Assembly: GCA_903822005.1 (NCBI GenBank) | Contig: CAIJNL010000036.1 | Span: 1-64,000, forward strand | From: an uncultured Nitrospiraceae bacterium | GTDB lineage: Bacteria; Nitrospirota; Thermodesulfovibrionia; Thermodesulfovibrionales; Dissulfurispiraceae | Length of the DNA stretch: 64,000 bases | Direction: 5' to 3' | In this document: positions 52,304 to 60,641 of the stretch, one piece after another | How positions within the stretch are numbered: position 1 is the stretch's first letter | Layout: each line of letters begins with the position of its first letter | Notes under the pieces: generated by a model | Database searches by the model: none | Told to the model about the DNA's origin: nothing | The model's input: the letters and a program-made list of their open reading frames with translations, nothing else | Translations under genes and position numbers: made by a program

Positions 52304-53044
52304 ATGTTTAAGGTGCATGACCGCGAAATATCTGCAGAGATCTATGTGCTGGCTGCCGGGGCTGTTGAGGCTGTCGTCCGTGATTTGGTCGGGAGCTTCG
52401 AGAAGGAAAGCGGCCATACAGTAAAGATCACCTATGCGCCAGTGGGTGCGCTCCGTGACAAGGCATTTGAGGGTGAACCCGCTGACGTTATCATTGTTAC
52501 TCCGGCAATTATTGAGAAACTTCAAGCGCGGGGTCTTGTGCGGTCTGGAACCCGGACAGATCTCGGGCGGTTAGGCGGGGGCATAGCCGTCAGGAAAGGC
52601 GCCCAACGTCCGGCAATCGCAACGCCCGAAGAACTCAAACTTGCGCTTTTGACGGCTCAGGTCATCTATTACGCTGATCCGAAAATCGCCACTGCTGGTG
52701 CACATCTCCTGAGCGTCGCTGATCGCCTCGGTATCGGCGGTGAAGTGCGCCAAAAAGGCCGGACAGCCGGCGGCGGCAAGGCTGCGATGGAGCTCTTGGC
52801 CCGGTCCTCAGGGGATACGATCGGATTGGCCCAGATCAGCGAAATATTGTCAGTTCCGGAAGTCGAATTGGTCGGTCCGTACCCTGACGAACTGCAGAAC
52901 ATGACAACATATAGCGGGATACTGCTTGAGCGAACGATGCAATCTGAGCCTGCTATGGCGTTTTTGAAATTTCTGACCAGCCTGCCGGTACAGATGAGGT
53001 TTGTAAAGCAGGGCTACGAGTTATTGGACCGCGACGGGAAATAA
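52304..53044 (+). CDS. ModA-like substrate-binding fold protein without signal peptide; possible aconitate isomerase
   Basis: The 246-residue protein has the periplasmic molybdate-binding (ModA) fold: VLAAGAVEAVVRDLVGSFEKESG at the start, YADPKIATAGAHLL, GQKGR-type loop and GPYPDELQNMTTYSGILL near the end. No signal peptide is present, so it should stay in the cytoplasm, and no modB or modC is nearby. The known aconitate isomerase of Pseudomonas belongs to this fold family, and the operon encodes other carboxylic-acid enzymes; the isomerase role is inference. The start may be ATG 52304 or TTG 52295. Confidence 0.72.
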   Translation: MFKVHDREISAEIYVLAAGAVEAVVRDLVGSFEKESGHTVKITYAPVGALRDKAFEGEPADVIIVTPAIIEKLQARGLVRSGTRTDLGRLGGGIAVRKGAQRPAIATPEELKLALLTAQVIYYADPKIATAGAHLLSVADRLGIGGEVRQKGRTAGGGKAAMELLARSSGDTIGLAQISEILSVPEVELVGPYPDELQNMTTYSGILLERTMQSEPAMAFLKFLTSLPVQMRFVKQGYELLDRDGK

Positions 53045-53052
53045 ACGACTGG

Positions 53053-53814
53053 CTACGATGCGTGCTGGATCCAGCGCCTTCCCTTGGTTGATTTATCACT
53101 TTTTAACCTGACTACGTATTTATAGTGATCGCTGTTATACGACGTTTGAACCAATTCGATCGGTTTTTTGTTTTTTGCATACATTATTCTTTCAACAAAA
53201 AGTATGGGCGAACCAGGTGCAATTTTCAATTTGTCTGCCGTCTCCGGGTCTGCAAAAGACGCCTCGATGGTTTGTAAGGCTTCCTCCACGACAATGCCGA
53301 TATCCTGCTCTATAATTTTCAGTAAAGGTTTTTTCAACAGCTCCTTTTCGGTGATTTTGAGCCCAATTTCGAGCGGAAGATAATTGATGGTATATGCAAA
53401 TATTTTATCATGCAACAACCGGACTCTTTTTATGCGAATTACCTCATCATTCTCCAGCTCCAGTTTTTCTTTGACTGATCTCGTGCTATTGATTTTATCT
53501 ATAATGGCAGATTGGGTTGTTGTTCTGGATACTTCATAGAAAAGACCATCTATAAATCCGGTAAAGTCGAGGCCAAGGCTTCTGATAAGGTTTTCGTCTT
53601 TCGTAACAAAAGTTCCTTCGCCCCGTTTCCTTACGAGAAGGCCTTCCTGCACTAAAAGAGAGAGACCCTGACGAACGGTCAATCGGGTAACTTTAAAAAG
53701 CTCGGCCAACTCGTTTTCAGACGGGATTTTATCACCGTAGCTATATTCCTTATTGGCTATCCAGTCTTTAACGGTATTTCTGATTTGATAATAAACAGGA
53801 ATTCCAGTGGTCAT
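53053..53814 (-). CDS. GntR-family transcriptional regulator, HutC subfamily
   Basis: The 253-residue protein has an N-terminal winged helix-turn-helix (about residues 5-72: GDKIPSENELAELFKVTRLTVRQGLSLLVQEGLLVRKRG split across helix 2 and 3) and a C-terminal UTRA ligand domain (about 90-240). It is convergent with the operon on its left and divergent from the second flavoprotein gene. Its own promoter resembles those of the two island operons, so it probably controls all three and itself, responding to an island metabolite. Confidence 0.9.
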   Translation of the reverse strand: MTTGIPVYYQIRNTVKDWIANKEYSYGDKIPSENELAELFKVTRLTVRQGLSLLVQEGLLVRKRGEGTFVTKDENLIRSLGLDFTGFIDGLFYEVSRTTTQSAIIDKINSTRSVKEKLELENDEVIRIKRVRLLHDKIFAYTINYLPLEIGLKITEKELLKKPLLKIIEQDIGIVVEEALQTIEASFADPETADKLKIAPGSPILFVERIMYAKNKKPIELVQTSYNSDHYKYVVRLKSDKSTKGRRWIQHAS

Positions 53815-53842
53815 TCAGATGTCCTTCAAGATTCTGATTTAG

Positions 53843-53891
53843 TTGTATATATGTATATATATGGTATATTAAGTAAACATTCACTTGTCAA
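53843..53891 (-). promoter_or_regulatory. gntR promoter with related operator-like sequence
   Basis: On the minus strand TTGACA (53891-53886), a 17-base spacer and TATACC (53868-53863) precede an AT-repeat tract, 49 bases or more before the gntR start at 53814. The tract holds TTGTATA at 53843-53849 on the plus strand, the same half-site as in the two duplicated promoters, followed by a degenerate second half (TATATAT). This suggests autoregulation and shared control of the divergent flavoprotein gene. Confidence 0.55.
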
Positions 53892-53964
53892 GGGGAAAAT
53901 TGCTCGTAACAGCAGAGTGCTTTCTACCGTGGGACAAGAATCTCGGGATTCCAAGGGAGGGGAC

Positions 53965-55605
53965 ATGGACTACCCTGCTCAGTCCGTGGTCTGTGACATT
54001 GCAGTGATTGGCGGAAGCTCTGCTGCGCTGGTTGCCGCGCTGGAGGCACGAAAAGCGGGCATGAGAGTCCTGGTGGTCACGAAAGGACTCGTCGGCCGTG
54101 GTGGAAATACCATTGTGTCGGGTGCCGGGTTCGCCGCCGTTCTTCCGGGAGCAAACCAGAAGGATTCATGCGAACAATTCCAGGCCGATATCCTTGCAAG
54201 CGGCAAAGGAATCAATCATGAACACCTGGTGCATGAGCTGGTCGAGCATTCAGGGACCGCCATTTTAGATCTCGAACACTATGGCGTCAATTTTTTTAAA
54301 AGTAACGGTGACTTTGTCCGGAGGAAACCGCCTGGGCATTCTTACCCGCGCCAGATTCCAACTGTGAACGATGCTGGGAGCTACCATACCCGGGGGCTTA
54401 CCATAACCATCCCGCTTCGTGAGGCGGCAGAACGGGCCGGCGTCGATTTTCTGGAGAAGACAGCTGTAATTGAGTTATTATGTGACTCAGAAAGAGGAGT
54501 TTACGGTGCTGTTGGCATCAACACCCGAATGACGGAACTGATACGTATCAGCGCCAAATCGGTCATACTGGCCACGGGCGGTGCGGGCATGATCTATGAG
54601 CGTACCAACAACACAACAGATGTTACGGGTGACGGATACGGCTTGGCTCTGGAAGCGGGCGCCCGGCTGGTTGACATGGAATTTGTGCAGTTTTATCCGA
54701 CCATGGCGTTCAAGCCGGTAAAAGTTCCGATATCAAGCCCCCTATTCGGAGACGGAGCGGTCCTGCGCAATAAAAACCTGGACCGCTTCATGACCAAGTA
54801 TGATCCTGCCGGCGACATGGCGACAAGGGATATCATGTCCCGGGCCATCTTCTCTGAAGTAAGCTCTGGCAACGGGGTAGAGAATGGAGTTTACATAGAC
54901 TGCTCCGCTGTTCCTGCCGAGCTTTTCGAAAAAAAGCACAAGGCCATGCTGAAATATCTCCTGGCGAACAACATAAATCCTCAAAAAGATTTGTTGCTGA
55001 TCTCACCTTCGACCCATTTTTTTATGGGCGGGATTAAGCTCGACGGCTCTTTAAGTACGGGCGTTCCCGGCCTGTTCGCGGCGGGTGAAGTGGTCGGCGG
55101 CCTGCATGGTGCAAACCGCATTTCCGGTAATGCCCTGACCGAGACGGCAGTATTCGGCAAAATTGCCGGGCAAATGGCGGCAGAACACGCATCAACGATC
55201 CGCAGCATCAAGCTGTCGGATAAAAAAAGTGCTCATGCGCCGGGCAGGCGCGAGGGAGACCTGCGTGAAATAAAATCGGCCCTGCGACGAACGATGTGGC
55301 AAAATGTTTCGGTGCAGCGGTCGCGCGATTCGCTGGAACGCGCCCTTTGTGAAATCGAAGATTATCGCCGGGAGCTTCTTGGACTTGCCGCGGACGGACT
55401 GCGAAATCTCGCGGCCTGGGTTGAACTCAAAAGAATGCTGACCGTGTCCGAAGCCGTGACTCGCTCGGCGCTTCTGCGCGACGAGAGCAGGGGCAGCCAT
55501 TTCCGTACTGATTTCCCGGATTCGGATGATTCGAGATGGATCGGAAATATTGAAGTCGGGCAACATGAGAATGAACTGCGCCTTGCCGTGAATCCGAAGA
55601 AATAA
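53965..55605 (+). CDS. Second FAD-dependent fumarate reductase/aspartate oxidase-like flavoprotein
   Basis: The 546-residue protein has the FAD_binding_2 fold and the helical C-terminal domain of SdhA/NadB proteins. The dinucleotide motif is altered (VIGGSSAALVAA), and the position of the active-site HPTG reads FYPTMA, so the catalytic His is missing. The SE-x2-R-x-EG motif is replaced by FGDGAVLRN. HFFMGGI and GEVVGGLHGANRISGNALTE are kept. No covalent-FAD His is seen (GNTIVSGAGF). It may be a dehydrogenase for another acid. ATG 53965 has GGGAGGGG upstream; the frame is open to 53785 without support. Confidence 0.85.
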   Translation: MDYPAQSVVCDIAVIGGSSAALVAALEARKAGMRVLVVTKGLVGRGGNTIVSGAGFAAVLPGANQKDSCEQFQADILASGKGINHEHLVHELVEHSGTAILDLEHYGVNFFKSNGDFVRRKPPGHSYPRQIPTVNDAGSYHTRGLTITIPLREAAERAGVDFLEKTAVIELLCDSERGVYGAVGINTRMTELIRISAKSVILATGGAGMIYERTNNTTDVTGDGYGLALEAGARLVDMEFVQFYPTMAFKPVKVPISSPLFGDGAVLRNKNLDRFMTKYDPAGDMATRDIMSRAIFSEVSSGNGVENGVYIDCSAVPAELFEKKHKAMLKYLLANNINPQKDLLLISPSTHFFMGGIKLDGSLSTGVPGLFAAGEVVGGLHGANRISGNALTETAVFGKIAGQMAAEHASTIRSIKLSDKKSAHAPGRREGDLREIKSALRRTMWQNVSVQRSRDSLERALCEIEDYRRELLGLAADGLRNLAAWVELKRMLTVSEAVTRSALLRDESRGSHFRTDFPDSDDSRWIGNIEVGQHENELRLAVNPKK

Positions 55606-55676
55606 GCGGACATTACGGCGGCCTGGACGCGCCGACGGATACTATTAATACATTTTCATATCAGACCGAATGCCGC

Positions 55677-55874
55677 ACTTGACAAACGGTATATATTAAT
55701 TGTATAGATATATATACAATAATTCATTGACTGCTGGCCGTTAAGCACCCAGTCCGTTGAATTTCAGGGCGATCGTTTAAAGCGTTATCATCCAGCCTGA
55801 GCGCAGGACGAAAAGCTGACTGCTGAAATTGGGTAGAAATCGCTATGGATATACCGATAGAGGGAGGGCCTCGA
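55677..55874 (+). repeat. Duplicated promoter-leader, copy 2
   Basis: Direct imperfect copy of 47323-47521. It contains the same TTGACA-18-TATAGA promoter, palindrome and leader core. In copy 1 the homology runs into the coding start of a flavoprotein. Here the same bases have drifted so that the matching ATG (55845) lost its Shine-Dalgarno, and a new GGAGGG precedes ATG 55875 of the MmgE/PrpD gene. Confidence 0.85.
55679..55720 (+). promoter_or_regulatory. Promoter with overlapping palindromic operator (copy 2)
   Basis: TTGACA (55679-55684), an 18-base spacer and TATAGA (55703-55708). The palindrome ATTGTATA-N6-TATACAAT at 55699-55720 is identical to copy 1. It should drive the MmgE/PrpD gene and probably the transporter and CoA genes behind it. 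Confidence 0.7.
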
Positions 55875-57254
55875 ATGGAAACTGCTAAAAAAACGGATAA
55901 CAGTATTTGCGACGCATTTGCCGAGTTTTCCGTCCAGACCAGGTACGAAAAAATTCCGTCTGAGGTTATTCATCAGGCAAAACGGTGCATCCTGGATCTT
56001 TTTGGCGTTGCACTTGCCGGAAGCGGTGTGGGGATCGCGCCCTGTCTGTCTGCTCTCTTTAGGGATATGGGCGGTACGCCGGAGGCCACCTTCTTTGGAG
56101 AGCGTGGCAAGTTTCCCGCCTTAAACGTAGCCCTTGTGAATGCGGCCAAAGGACATACCCTGGATATGGATGACGGTCACCGTTATGCCAATGCACATCC
56201 CGGTGTTCCGCTTATTCCTGCGGCTGTGGCGCTTGCCGAGCGTGATGACAGGTCCGGGAAGCAGCTGATCGAAGCGGTAGTCGTTGGTTATGAAGCGTTC
56301 ATTCGCGTGGCCCGCGCCATCAACCCGAAACATTTAGAGAGAGGGTTTCATACGACCGGTACCGTCGGATCGCTTGGAGCTGCCGCTGCCTGCGCAAAAA
56401 TATTACAACTAGGACAAAAAGAAACGGCTGATGCAATCTCCATAGCCGGTTTGCAGAGTGCAGGGTTGTTGGAAGTTTTGAAAACCGGACAAATTATGAA
56501 ACCACTTCATCCGGCAAAAGCGAGTCACGCCGGCCTCCTCTCAGCGCTCCTGGCCGGCATGGGTAATCAAGGGCCGGATCCAATGTTTGAAGGCAACAAC
56601 GGTTTCCTGAAAGCATATGCCGGGGTTTCTGCATCACCAGAAATTACTGCAGACCTGGGAAAACAATTTGAAATTATAAACGTATATTTTAAGCTTCATG
56701 CAGCATGCCGCCATGTTCATCCGGCCCTTGATGCCGTAGGAATCATCATGGGGAAACACAAGGTGCCGATCGAAAAAATCACCAGTATAAAGGTTTATAC
56801 TTATTCCATAGCAAACAAATTAACGGGACAAATTCGAAAAGTGGAAAATGAATTAGAGGCCAAATTCAGCCTGCCAATTTCTATCGGCCTGATGCTCAGA
56901 TATGGCACAGCCGGTGTCGATCAGTACGATATGACGTTCATCAAAGATAAAATGGTGCAAAATATGGCCGACAAAGTTGAGATTATCGTCGAACCAGAAC
57001 GGGATGCAATCTATCCGAAGCAAAGAGGCGCACGTATCTGCATCGAGACGCCTGACCGGATTTTTTCGGAAGATGTGCCTGTTCCCAAAGGAGATCCGGA
57101 GAACCCCTTTTCGGATGGCGAACTCAGGGAGAAATTTCTGTCGAATGCAAAAAAAACCATGTCTGAAAAAAGCGCTTTGGAACTGAGCGTGAAGATATTC
57201 GACATGGAAAAATATTCTGTTCGCGAACTGATCAGTTGCATGAGCGGCAGCTGA
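55875..57254 (+). CDS. MmgE/PrpD family protein
   Basis: The 459-residue protein has the family segments VALVNAAKGHTLDMDDGH and HPGVPLIPAAVALAE near residues 85-125, ERGFHTTGTVGSLGAAAA, KPLHPAKASHAGLLSALLA and HAACRHVHPALDA. The family includes 2-methylcitrate dehydratase, cis-aconitate decarboxylase and iminodisuccinate epimerase, all acting on polycarboxylates. The catalytic Asp/His/Lys positions look kept (DMDDGH, HPAKASHAG, CRHVHP). Next to the other genes, a role in aconitate or itaconate chemistry is plausible. ATG 55875 has GGAGGG at seven bases; ATG 55845 is in frame but weaker. Confidence 0.87.
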   Translation: METAKKTDNSICDAFAEFSVQTRYEKIPSEVIHQAKRCILDLFGVALAGSGVGIAPCLSALFRDMGGTPEATFFGERGKFPALNVALVNAAKGHTLDMDDGHRYANAHPGVPLIPAAVALAERDDRSGKQLIEAVVVGYEAFIRVARAINPKHLERGFHTTGTVGSLGAAAACAKILQLGQKETADAISIAGLQSAGLLEVLKTGQIMKPLHPAKASHAGLLSALLAGMGNQGPDPMFEGNNGFLKAYAGVSASPEITADLGKQFEIINVYFKLHAACRHVHPALDAVGIIMGKHKVPIEKITSIKVYTYSIANKLTGQIRKVENELEAKFSLPISIGLMLRYGTAGVDQYDMTFIKDKMVQNMADKVEIIVEPERDAIYPKQRGARICIETPDRIFSEDVPVPKGDPENPFSDGELREKFLSNAKKTMSEKSALELSVKIFDMEKYSVRELISCMSGS

Positions 57255-57391
57255 GCCTGTAATAGCCGCAGCAGGAGCAGGACTGGAATGTTCTGTCGGC
57301 GGGAAGGCTTACATTGTTCGTCCCTGCCGGATAAGCGCTTGGTGGTTCTAGCGTAGCTCTGATAGTACAGATAATTGAAAGGAGAGTGGTC

Positions 57392-58390
57392 ATGAGAATT
57401 CGGGATTTCATTGCGATGGCGGTTGCAGGGTTGATTGTGTTTGGAGCAGCTGGGTGTAAAGATAAAGCCGCACCGGGCGGAAAGCCTGCCCCGGGGCAGC
57501 AGACGCGCATTACGATAGCTACGGCGGGGACGACGGGTGTTTTTTATGCGTACGGCGGGGCACTGGCCGCAGTCATCAGCAAGTACGTTCCTGGAACAAC
57601 GGTGACGGCACAGGCGACCGGCGGTTCGGTTGAGAATATGAAGCTGCTGGGGAATAAGCAGGTGGATCTTGCAACGACCTCGGCCGATGTTGCCTACAAT
57701 GCATTTTACAATTACAAGGACTCCAAGTATTTTAAGGAAAAAGTTGAAGCCAGGGCGCTTTTCAACATGTATGGAGAGCCGCTTCACATTCTGGTCCGTG
57801 CAGAAAGCAGCATAAAAGGTGTATCGGATTTGAAAGGGAAGCGTGTGGTTGTGGGTTCTCCAGGCTCCGGTACAGAGATGAAGTCACGGGTCGTGCTTCA
57901 GATGATGGGAATAGAGTATAAGGACTTCAAGCCCGAGTTTTTATCGTTCGGGGAAGGGACCGAGGCGCTGAAGGACAAGACGGTTGATGCCGCTTTGCTG
58001 GGCGTACATTATCCGGCACCGGCAGTGGTTGAGCTTTCCATGCACAATTCCATCCGGCTGCTCGCCCTGTCCAATAGTGAAATTGACAAGATGGTGAAAG
58101 GCAGTTCGATTTTCGTGAAGGCGGTGATCCCCGGGCGCACCTACAAAGGGGTGGATGTGGACACGCCGACAGTCTCTGTGCAGTGTTTGGTGGTTGGCCG
58201 TGCAGATATGTCTGATGAGATGGCTTACAATATCGTGAAGACTGTATTCGAGCATAAAGACGAACTCAACCAGATGCACAGTGCATTTAAGGAAGCCATC
58301 CTGGCCGAAGCGAGCAACACCGTGATACCACTTCATCCGGGAGCGATCAAATATTACAAGGAAAAAGGAGTGTATAAGGAACGTAAATAA
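57392..58390 (+). CDS. TAXI-type TRAP transporter solute receptor, lipoprotein
   Basis: Extracytoplasmic receptor of a TRAP transporter. The 332-residue precursor has a lipoprotein signal with the lipobox ending at C22 (FGAAGC). The TAXI family pattern follows: ITIATAGTTGVFYAYGGALA, VTAQATGGSVENMKLL, DLKGKRVVVGSPGSGTE and a Tyr/Lys-rich end. GGAGAG precedes ATG 57392. Known TAXI substrates include glutamate and dicarboxylates; context suggests an organic acid here. It is followed by its membrane partner after a spacer with hairpins. Confidence 0.92.
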   Translation: MRIRDFIAMAVAGLIVFGAAGCKDKAAPGGKPAPGQQTRITIATAGTTGVFYAYGGALAAVISKYVPGTTVTAQATGGSVENMKLLGNKQVDLATTSADVAYNAFYNYKDSKYFKEKVEARALFNMYGEPLHILVRAESSIKGVSDLKGKRVVVGSPGSGTEMKSRVVLQMMGIEYKDFKPEFLSFGEGTEALKDKTVDAALLGVHYPAPAVVELSMHNSIRLLALSNSEIDKMVKGSSIFVKAVIPGRTYKGVDVDTPTVSVQCLVVGRADMSDEMAYNIVKTVFEHKDELNQMHSAFKEAILAEASNTVIPLHPGAIKYYKEKGVYKERK

Positions 58391-58499
58391 GGCCGGCATG
58401 GCCGGCAGTGTAAAAAAACCGGGCATGCAAGACCAAGCAAATAATCTGACGAGATGCCCGAATATTATTTCTAGTTTCTGTTCTGGATACTTTCCGCAG

Positions 58500-58534
58500 G
58501 GAGATCTTGTGGGTGTTGTGCCTGCAAGATCTCC
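58500..58534. promoter_or_regulatory. Intercistronic hairpin between TRAP receptor and permease genes
   Basis: GGAGATCTTG (58500-58509) pairs perfectly with CAAGATCTCC (58525-58534) around a 15-base loop. Upstream in the same 175-base spacer are CGGGCAT/ATGCCCG (58420-58460) and a GCCGGC repeat pair (58392-58406). No U-run follows, so termination is weak at best. Such hairpins commonly let the receptor be made in excess of the permease. Confidence 0.5.
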
Positions 58535-58565
58535 AGCGAAAAACATTAGTACGGGGGACGGTTAA

Positions 58566-60476
58566 ATGCAGGAAGAGATATCCGCACACAAAGGAAAATC
58601 CAAATTCAAAGAAGTAACAATGGCAATCCTCATCATATCCGTGGCATTTTCGATCTTTCAGATCTACACGTGTGCACATGGACTTATGACTGCAGTGCTT
58701 CAAAGAAGCATCCATCTGACTTTTGCAGTCGTTCTTGTTTTCCTTTTTTTTCCTGCAATAAAAAACTCTCGTGCAACGTATTTCATCGATATTCCGCTCA
58801 TGTTCATTTCCATTGCAGGCACCTCTTACCTGTATTTGACATTCGATGATCTGCTCTATCGCCTTGGTTCTCCTACCGAATGGGACCTTATATTCGGCGT
58901 AGCCACGATACTCATCCTCCTTGATGCGACACGCAGGGTTGTAGGCTGGGCTATAGCGTCGCTGGCCATTGCTTCTCTTGCGTATGCATTTTTTGGAGAC
59001 CAGCTCGGTGGAGCATTTGGGCACCAGGGGCAATCTTTTGAGCGAATAGTCTCCCAGATGTACCTGACTACAGAAGGTATCTTTGGCGTGCCCCTGGGTG
59101 TCACCGCCACCTATCTATTCCTCTTCCTGCTGTTCGGCTCGGTTCTTGAGAAATCAGGGGTAGGCGCCCTTTTCATCAACCTGGCGCAGGCCCTTGCCGG
59201 CAGATTTCAGGGAGGTCCTGCCAGAGTTGCCATTATTGCGACCGCATCTATCGGGAGTATTTCGGGCAGTCCCGTTTCCGATGCTGCAACTACAGGGGCA
59301 TTTACCATCCCCCTCATGGTAAAAATTGGCTACCGGCCGGTGATAGCAGCAGCCATCGAAGCAGCGGCCTCATGCGGCGCATCTCTGCTGCCTCCGGTGA
59401 TGGGTGCGGGAGCCTTTGTCATGGCGGATATTACCGGTGTTCCGTATAGCACGATCCTGACACATGCCGTTATACCGGGTTTTCTTTTTTACATTGCCTT
59501 GATGTTTGTTGTGGGTAACGAAGCGAGGAAGTTGAAAATCATGGGCATGCCCAAAGATCAGCTTCCGGGCCTTAAGGACGCGCTGTTGAAAAGCCTGCGT
59601 CTTCTTATCCCCATAGTCGTTCTTGTGTTCTTTCTCGCCGTAATGCATACGTCACCAGTACGCGCGGCCCTGTATTCTCTTGTCGTGATGCTTGTTACGA
59701 CTTTCGTATACAATCTTGTAAAACCGCAGGCAAAAGTGCTATTAAAAGATCTGGCAGAAGCTCTGACTGAGGCGCCCAGAAAAGTGCTGGTTGTTGCATG
59801 TGCCTGCGGAACCGCTGGTATCATCATAGGGATGCTCGGATTGACCGGATTGGGCCTAAAAATGTCAGGACTATTGGTGGAGGCTGCCGGCGGTAACCTG
59901 GCCCTGCTCATGGTATATTCCATGTGTATTTCGCTGACCCTTGGCATGGGGCTTCCACCCACCGCCTGCTACATCATCATGGCAGTTACAGTAGCGCCGA
60001 GTTTTGTACTATTGGGCGTTCCCCTTTTGGTGGCCCACTTCTTTATCTTCTACTGCTGCTGCCATGCCCCGATTGAACCACCATTGGCTTTGGCAGCGTA
60101 TACAACTGCGGGAATTGCGGGCTGCAACCCTATTACCACAGGACTGCATGCCTTCCGTATCAGCCTGTCCGGGTTTATCCTGCCCTTCATATTCATTTAC
60201 AAAAACGCACTTCTGGGTTTTGGTGAATGGTATATGATCATCGAAGCATTTTTATCGGCGCTGATAGGGGTCTGGGCCCTGTCTATCGTCGTGGTGAAAT
60301 ATTATAAGGAACCGGTGAGCTATTTCTGGCAGGCAGTCCTTACCGCGGGTGCGCTTATGCTCATGGTCAATGACGTCACGTTGAATGTTATCGGATTTGC
60401 CATGGTGGCGGCGTTTTCTGCCCTGAATACGTCGTTGTTCAGGCGGAAAACAAAGGATGCGGTTGCCCTTAGTTAA
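58566..60476 (+). CDS. TRAP transporter fused permease (small and large subunits)
   Basis: The 636-residue protein joins the small (DctQ-like, four helices, about residues 15-150) and large (DctM-like, about twelve helices) TRAP membrane parts, the form paired with TAXI receptors. Family segments include GGPARVAIIATASIGSISGSP, AAIEAAASCGASLLPPVMGAGAFVMA split over the core, and TLGMGLPPTACYIIMA. It uses an ion gradient for uptake. The gene starts at ATG 58566, 175 bases after the receptor gene. Confidence 0.93.
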   Translation: MQEEISAHKGKSKFKEVTMAILIISVAFSIFQIYTCAHGLMTAVLQRSIHLTFAVVLVFLFFPAIKNSRATYFIDIPLMFISIAGTSYLYLTFDDLLYRLGSPTEWDLIFGVATILILLDATRRVVGWAIASLAIASLAYAFFGDQLGGAFGHQGQSFERIVSQMYLTTEGIFGVPLGVTATYLFLFLLFGSVLEKSGVGALFINLAQALAGRFQGGPARVAIIATASIGSISGSPVSDAATTGAFTIPLMVKIGYRPVIAAAIEAAASCGASLLPPVMGAGAFVMADITGVPYSTILTHAVIPGFLFYIALMFVVGNEARKLKIMGMPKDQLPGLKDALLKSLRLLIPIVVLVFFLAVMHTSPVRAALYSLVVMLVTTFVYNLVKPQAKVLLKDLAEALTEAPRKVLVVACACGTAGIIIGMLGLTGLGLKMSGLLVEAAGGNLALLMVYSMCISLTLGMGLPPTACYIIMAVTVAPSFVLLGVPLLVAHFFIFYCCCHAPIEPPLALAAYTTAGIAGCNPITTGLHAFRISLSGFILPFIFIYKNALLGFGEWYMIIEAFLSALIGVWALSIVVVKYYKEPVSYFWQAVLTAGALMLMVNDVTLNVIGFAMVAAFSALNTSLFRRKTKDAVALS

Positions 60477-60521
60477 GCGCTCTGATGAGGCTGATTTAAG
60501 CATAACAATGACAAGCAGAAC

Positions 60522-60573
60522 GCGGTACCAGCAAAGGCTATGGAGCCTATGTTGGTACCGCTTAAAAAAGCGG
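60522..60573. promoter_or_regulatory. Nested hairpins between TRAP permease and hydrolase genes
   Basis: GCGGTACCA (60522-60530) pairs with TGGTACCGC (60553-60561), and an inner AGGCT/AGCCT stem (60535-60548) extends the fold. A competing small hairpin CCGCTT-AAAA-AAGCGG (60558-60573) shares the right arm, so the two are mutually exclusive. No U-run follows. It may protect or attenuate the transcript. Confidence 0.45.
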
Positions 60574-60641
60574 AAAGATAATCACTGAATCATTGCGCGG
60601 TGTCGCCGATTGTTTCTACAGAGAAAACAGGATTGAGCGAA

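Noticed and set aside
57011-57787. 258-codon minus-strand frame across the MmgE/PrpD-TAXI junction
   Set aside because: It spans two good plus-strand genes and lacks any family motif.
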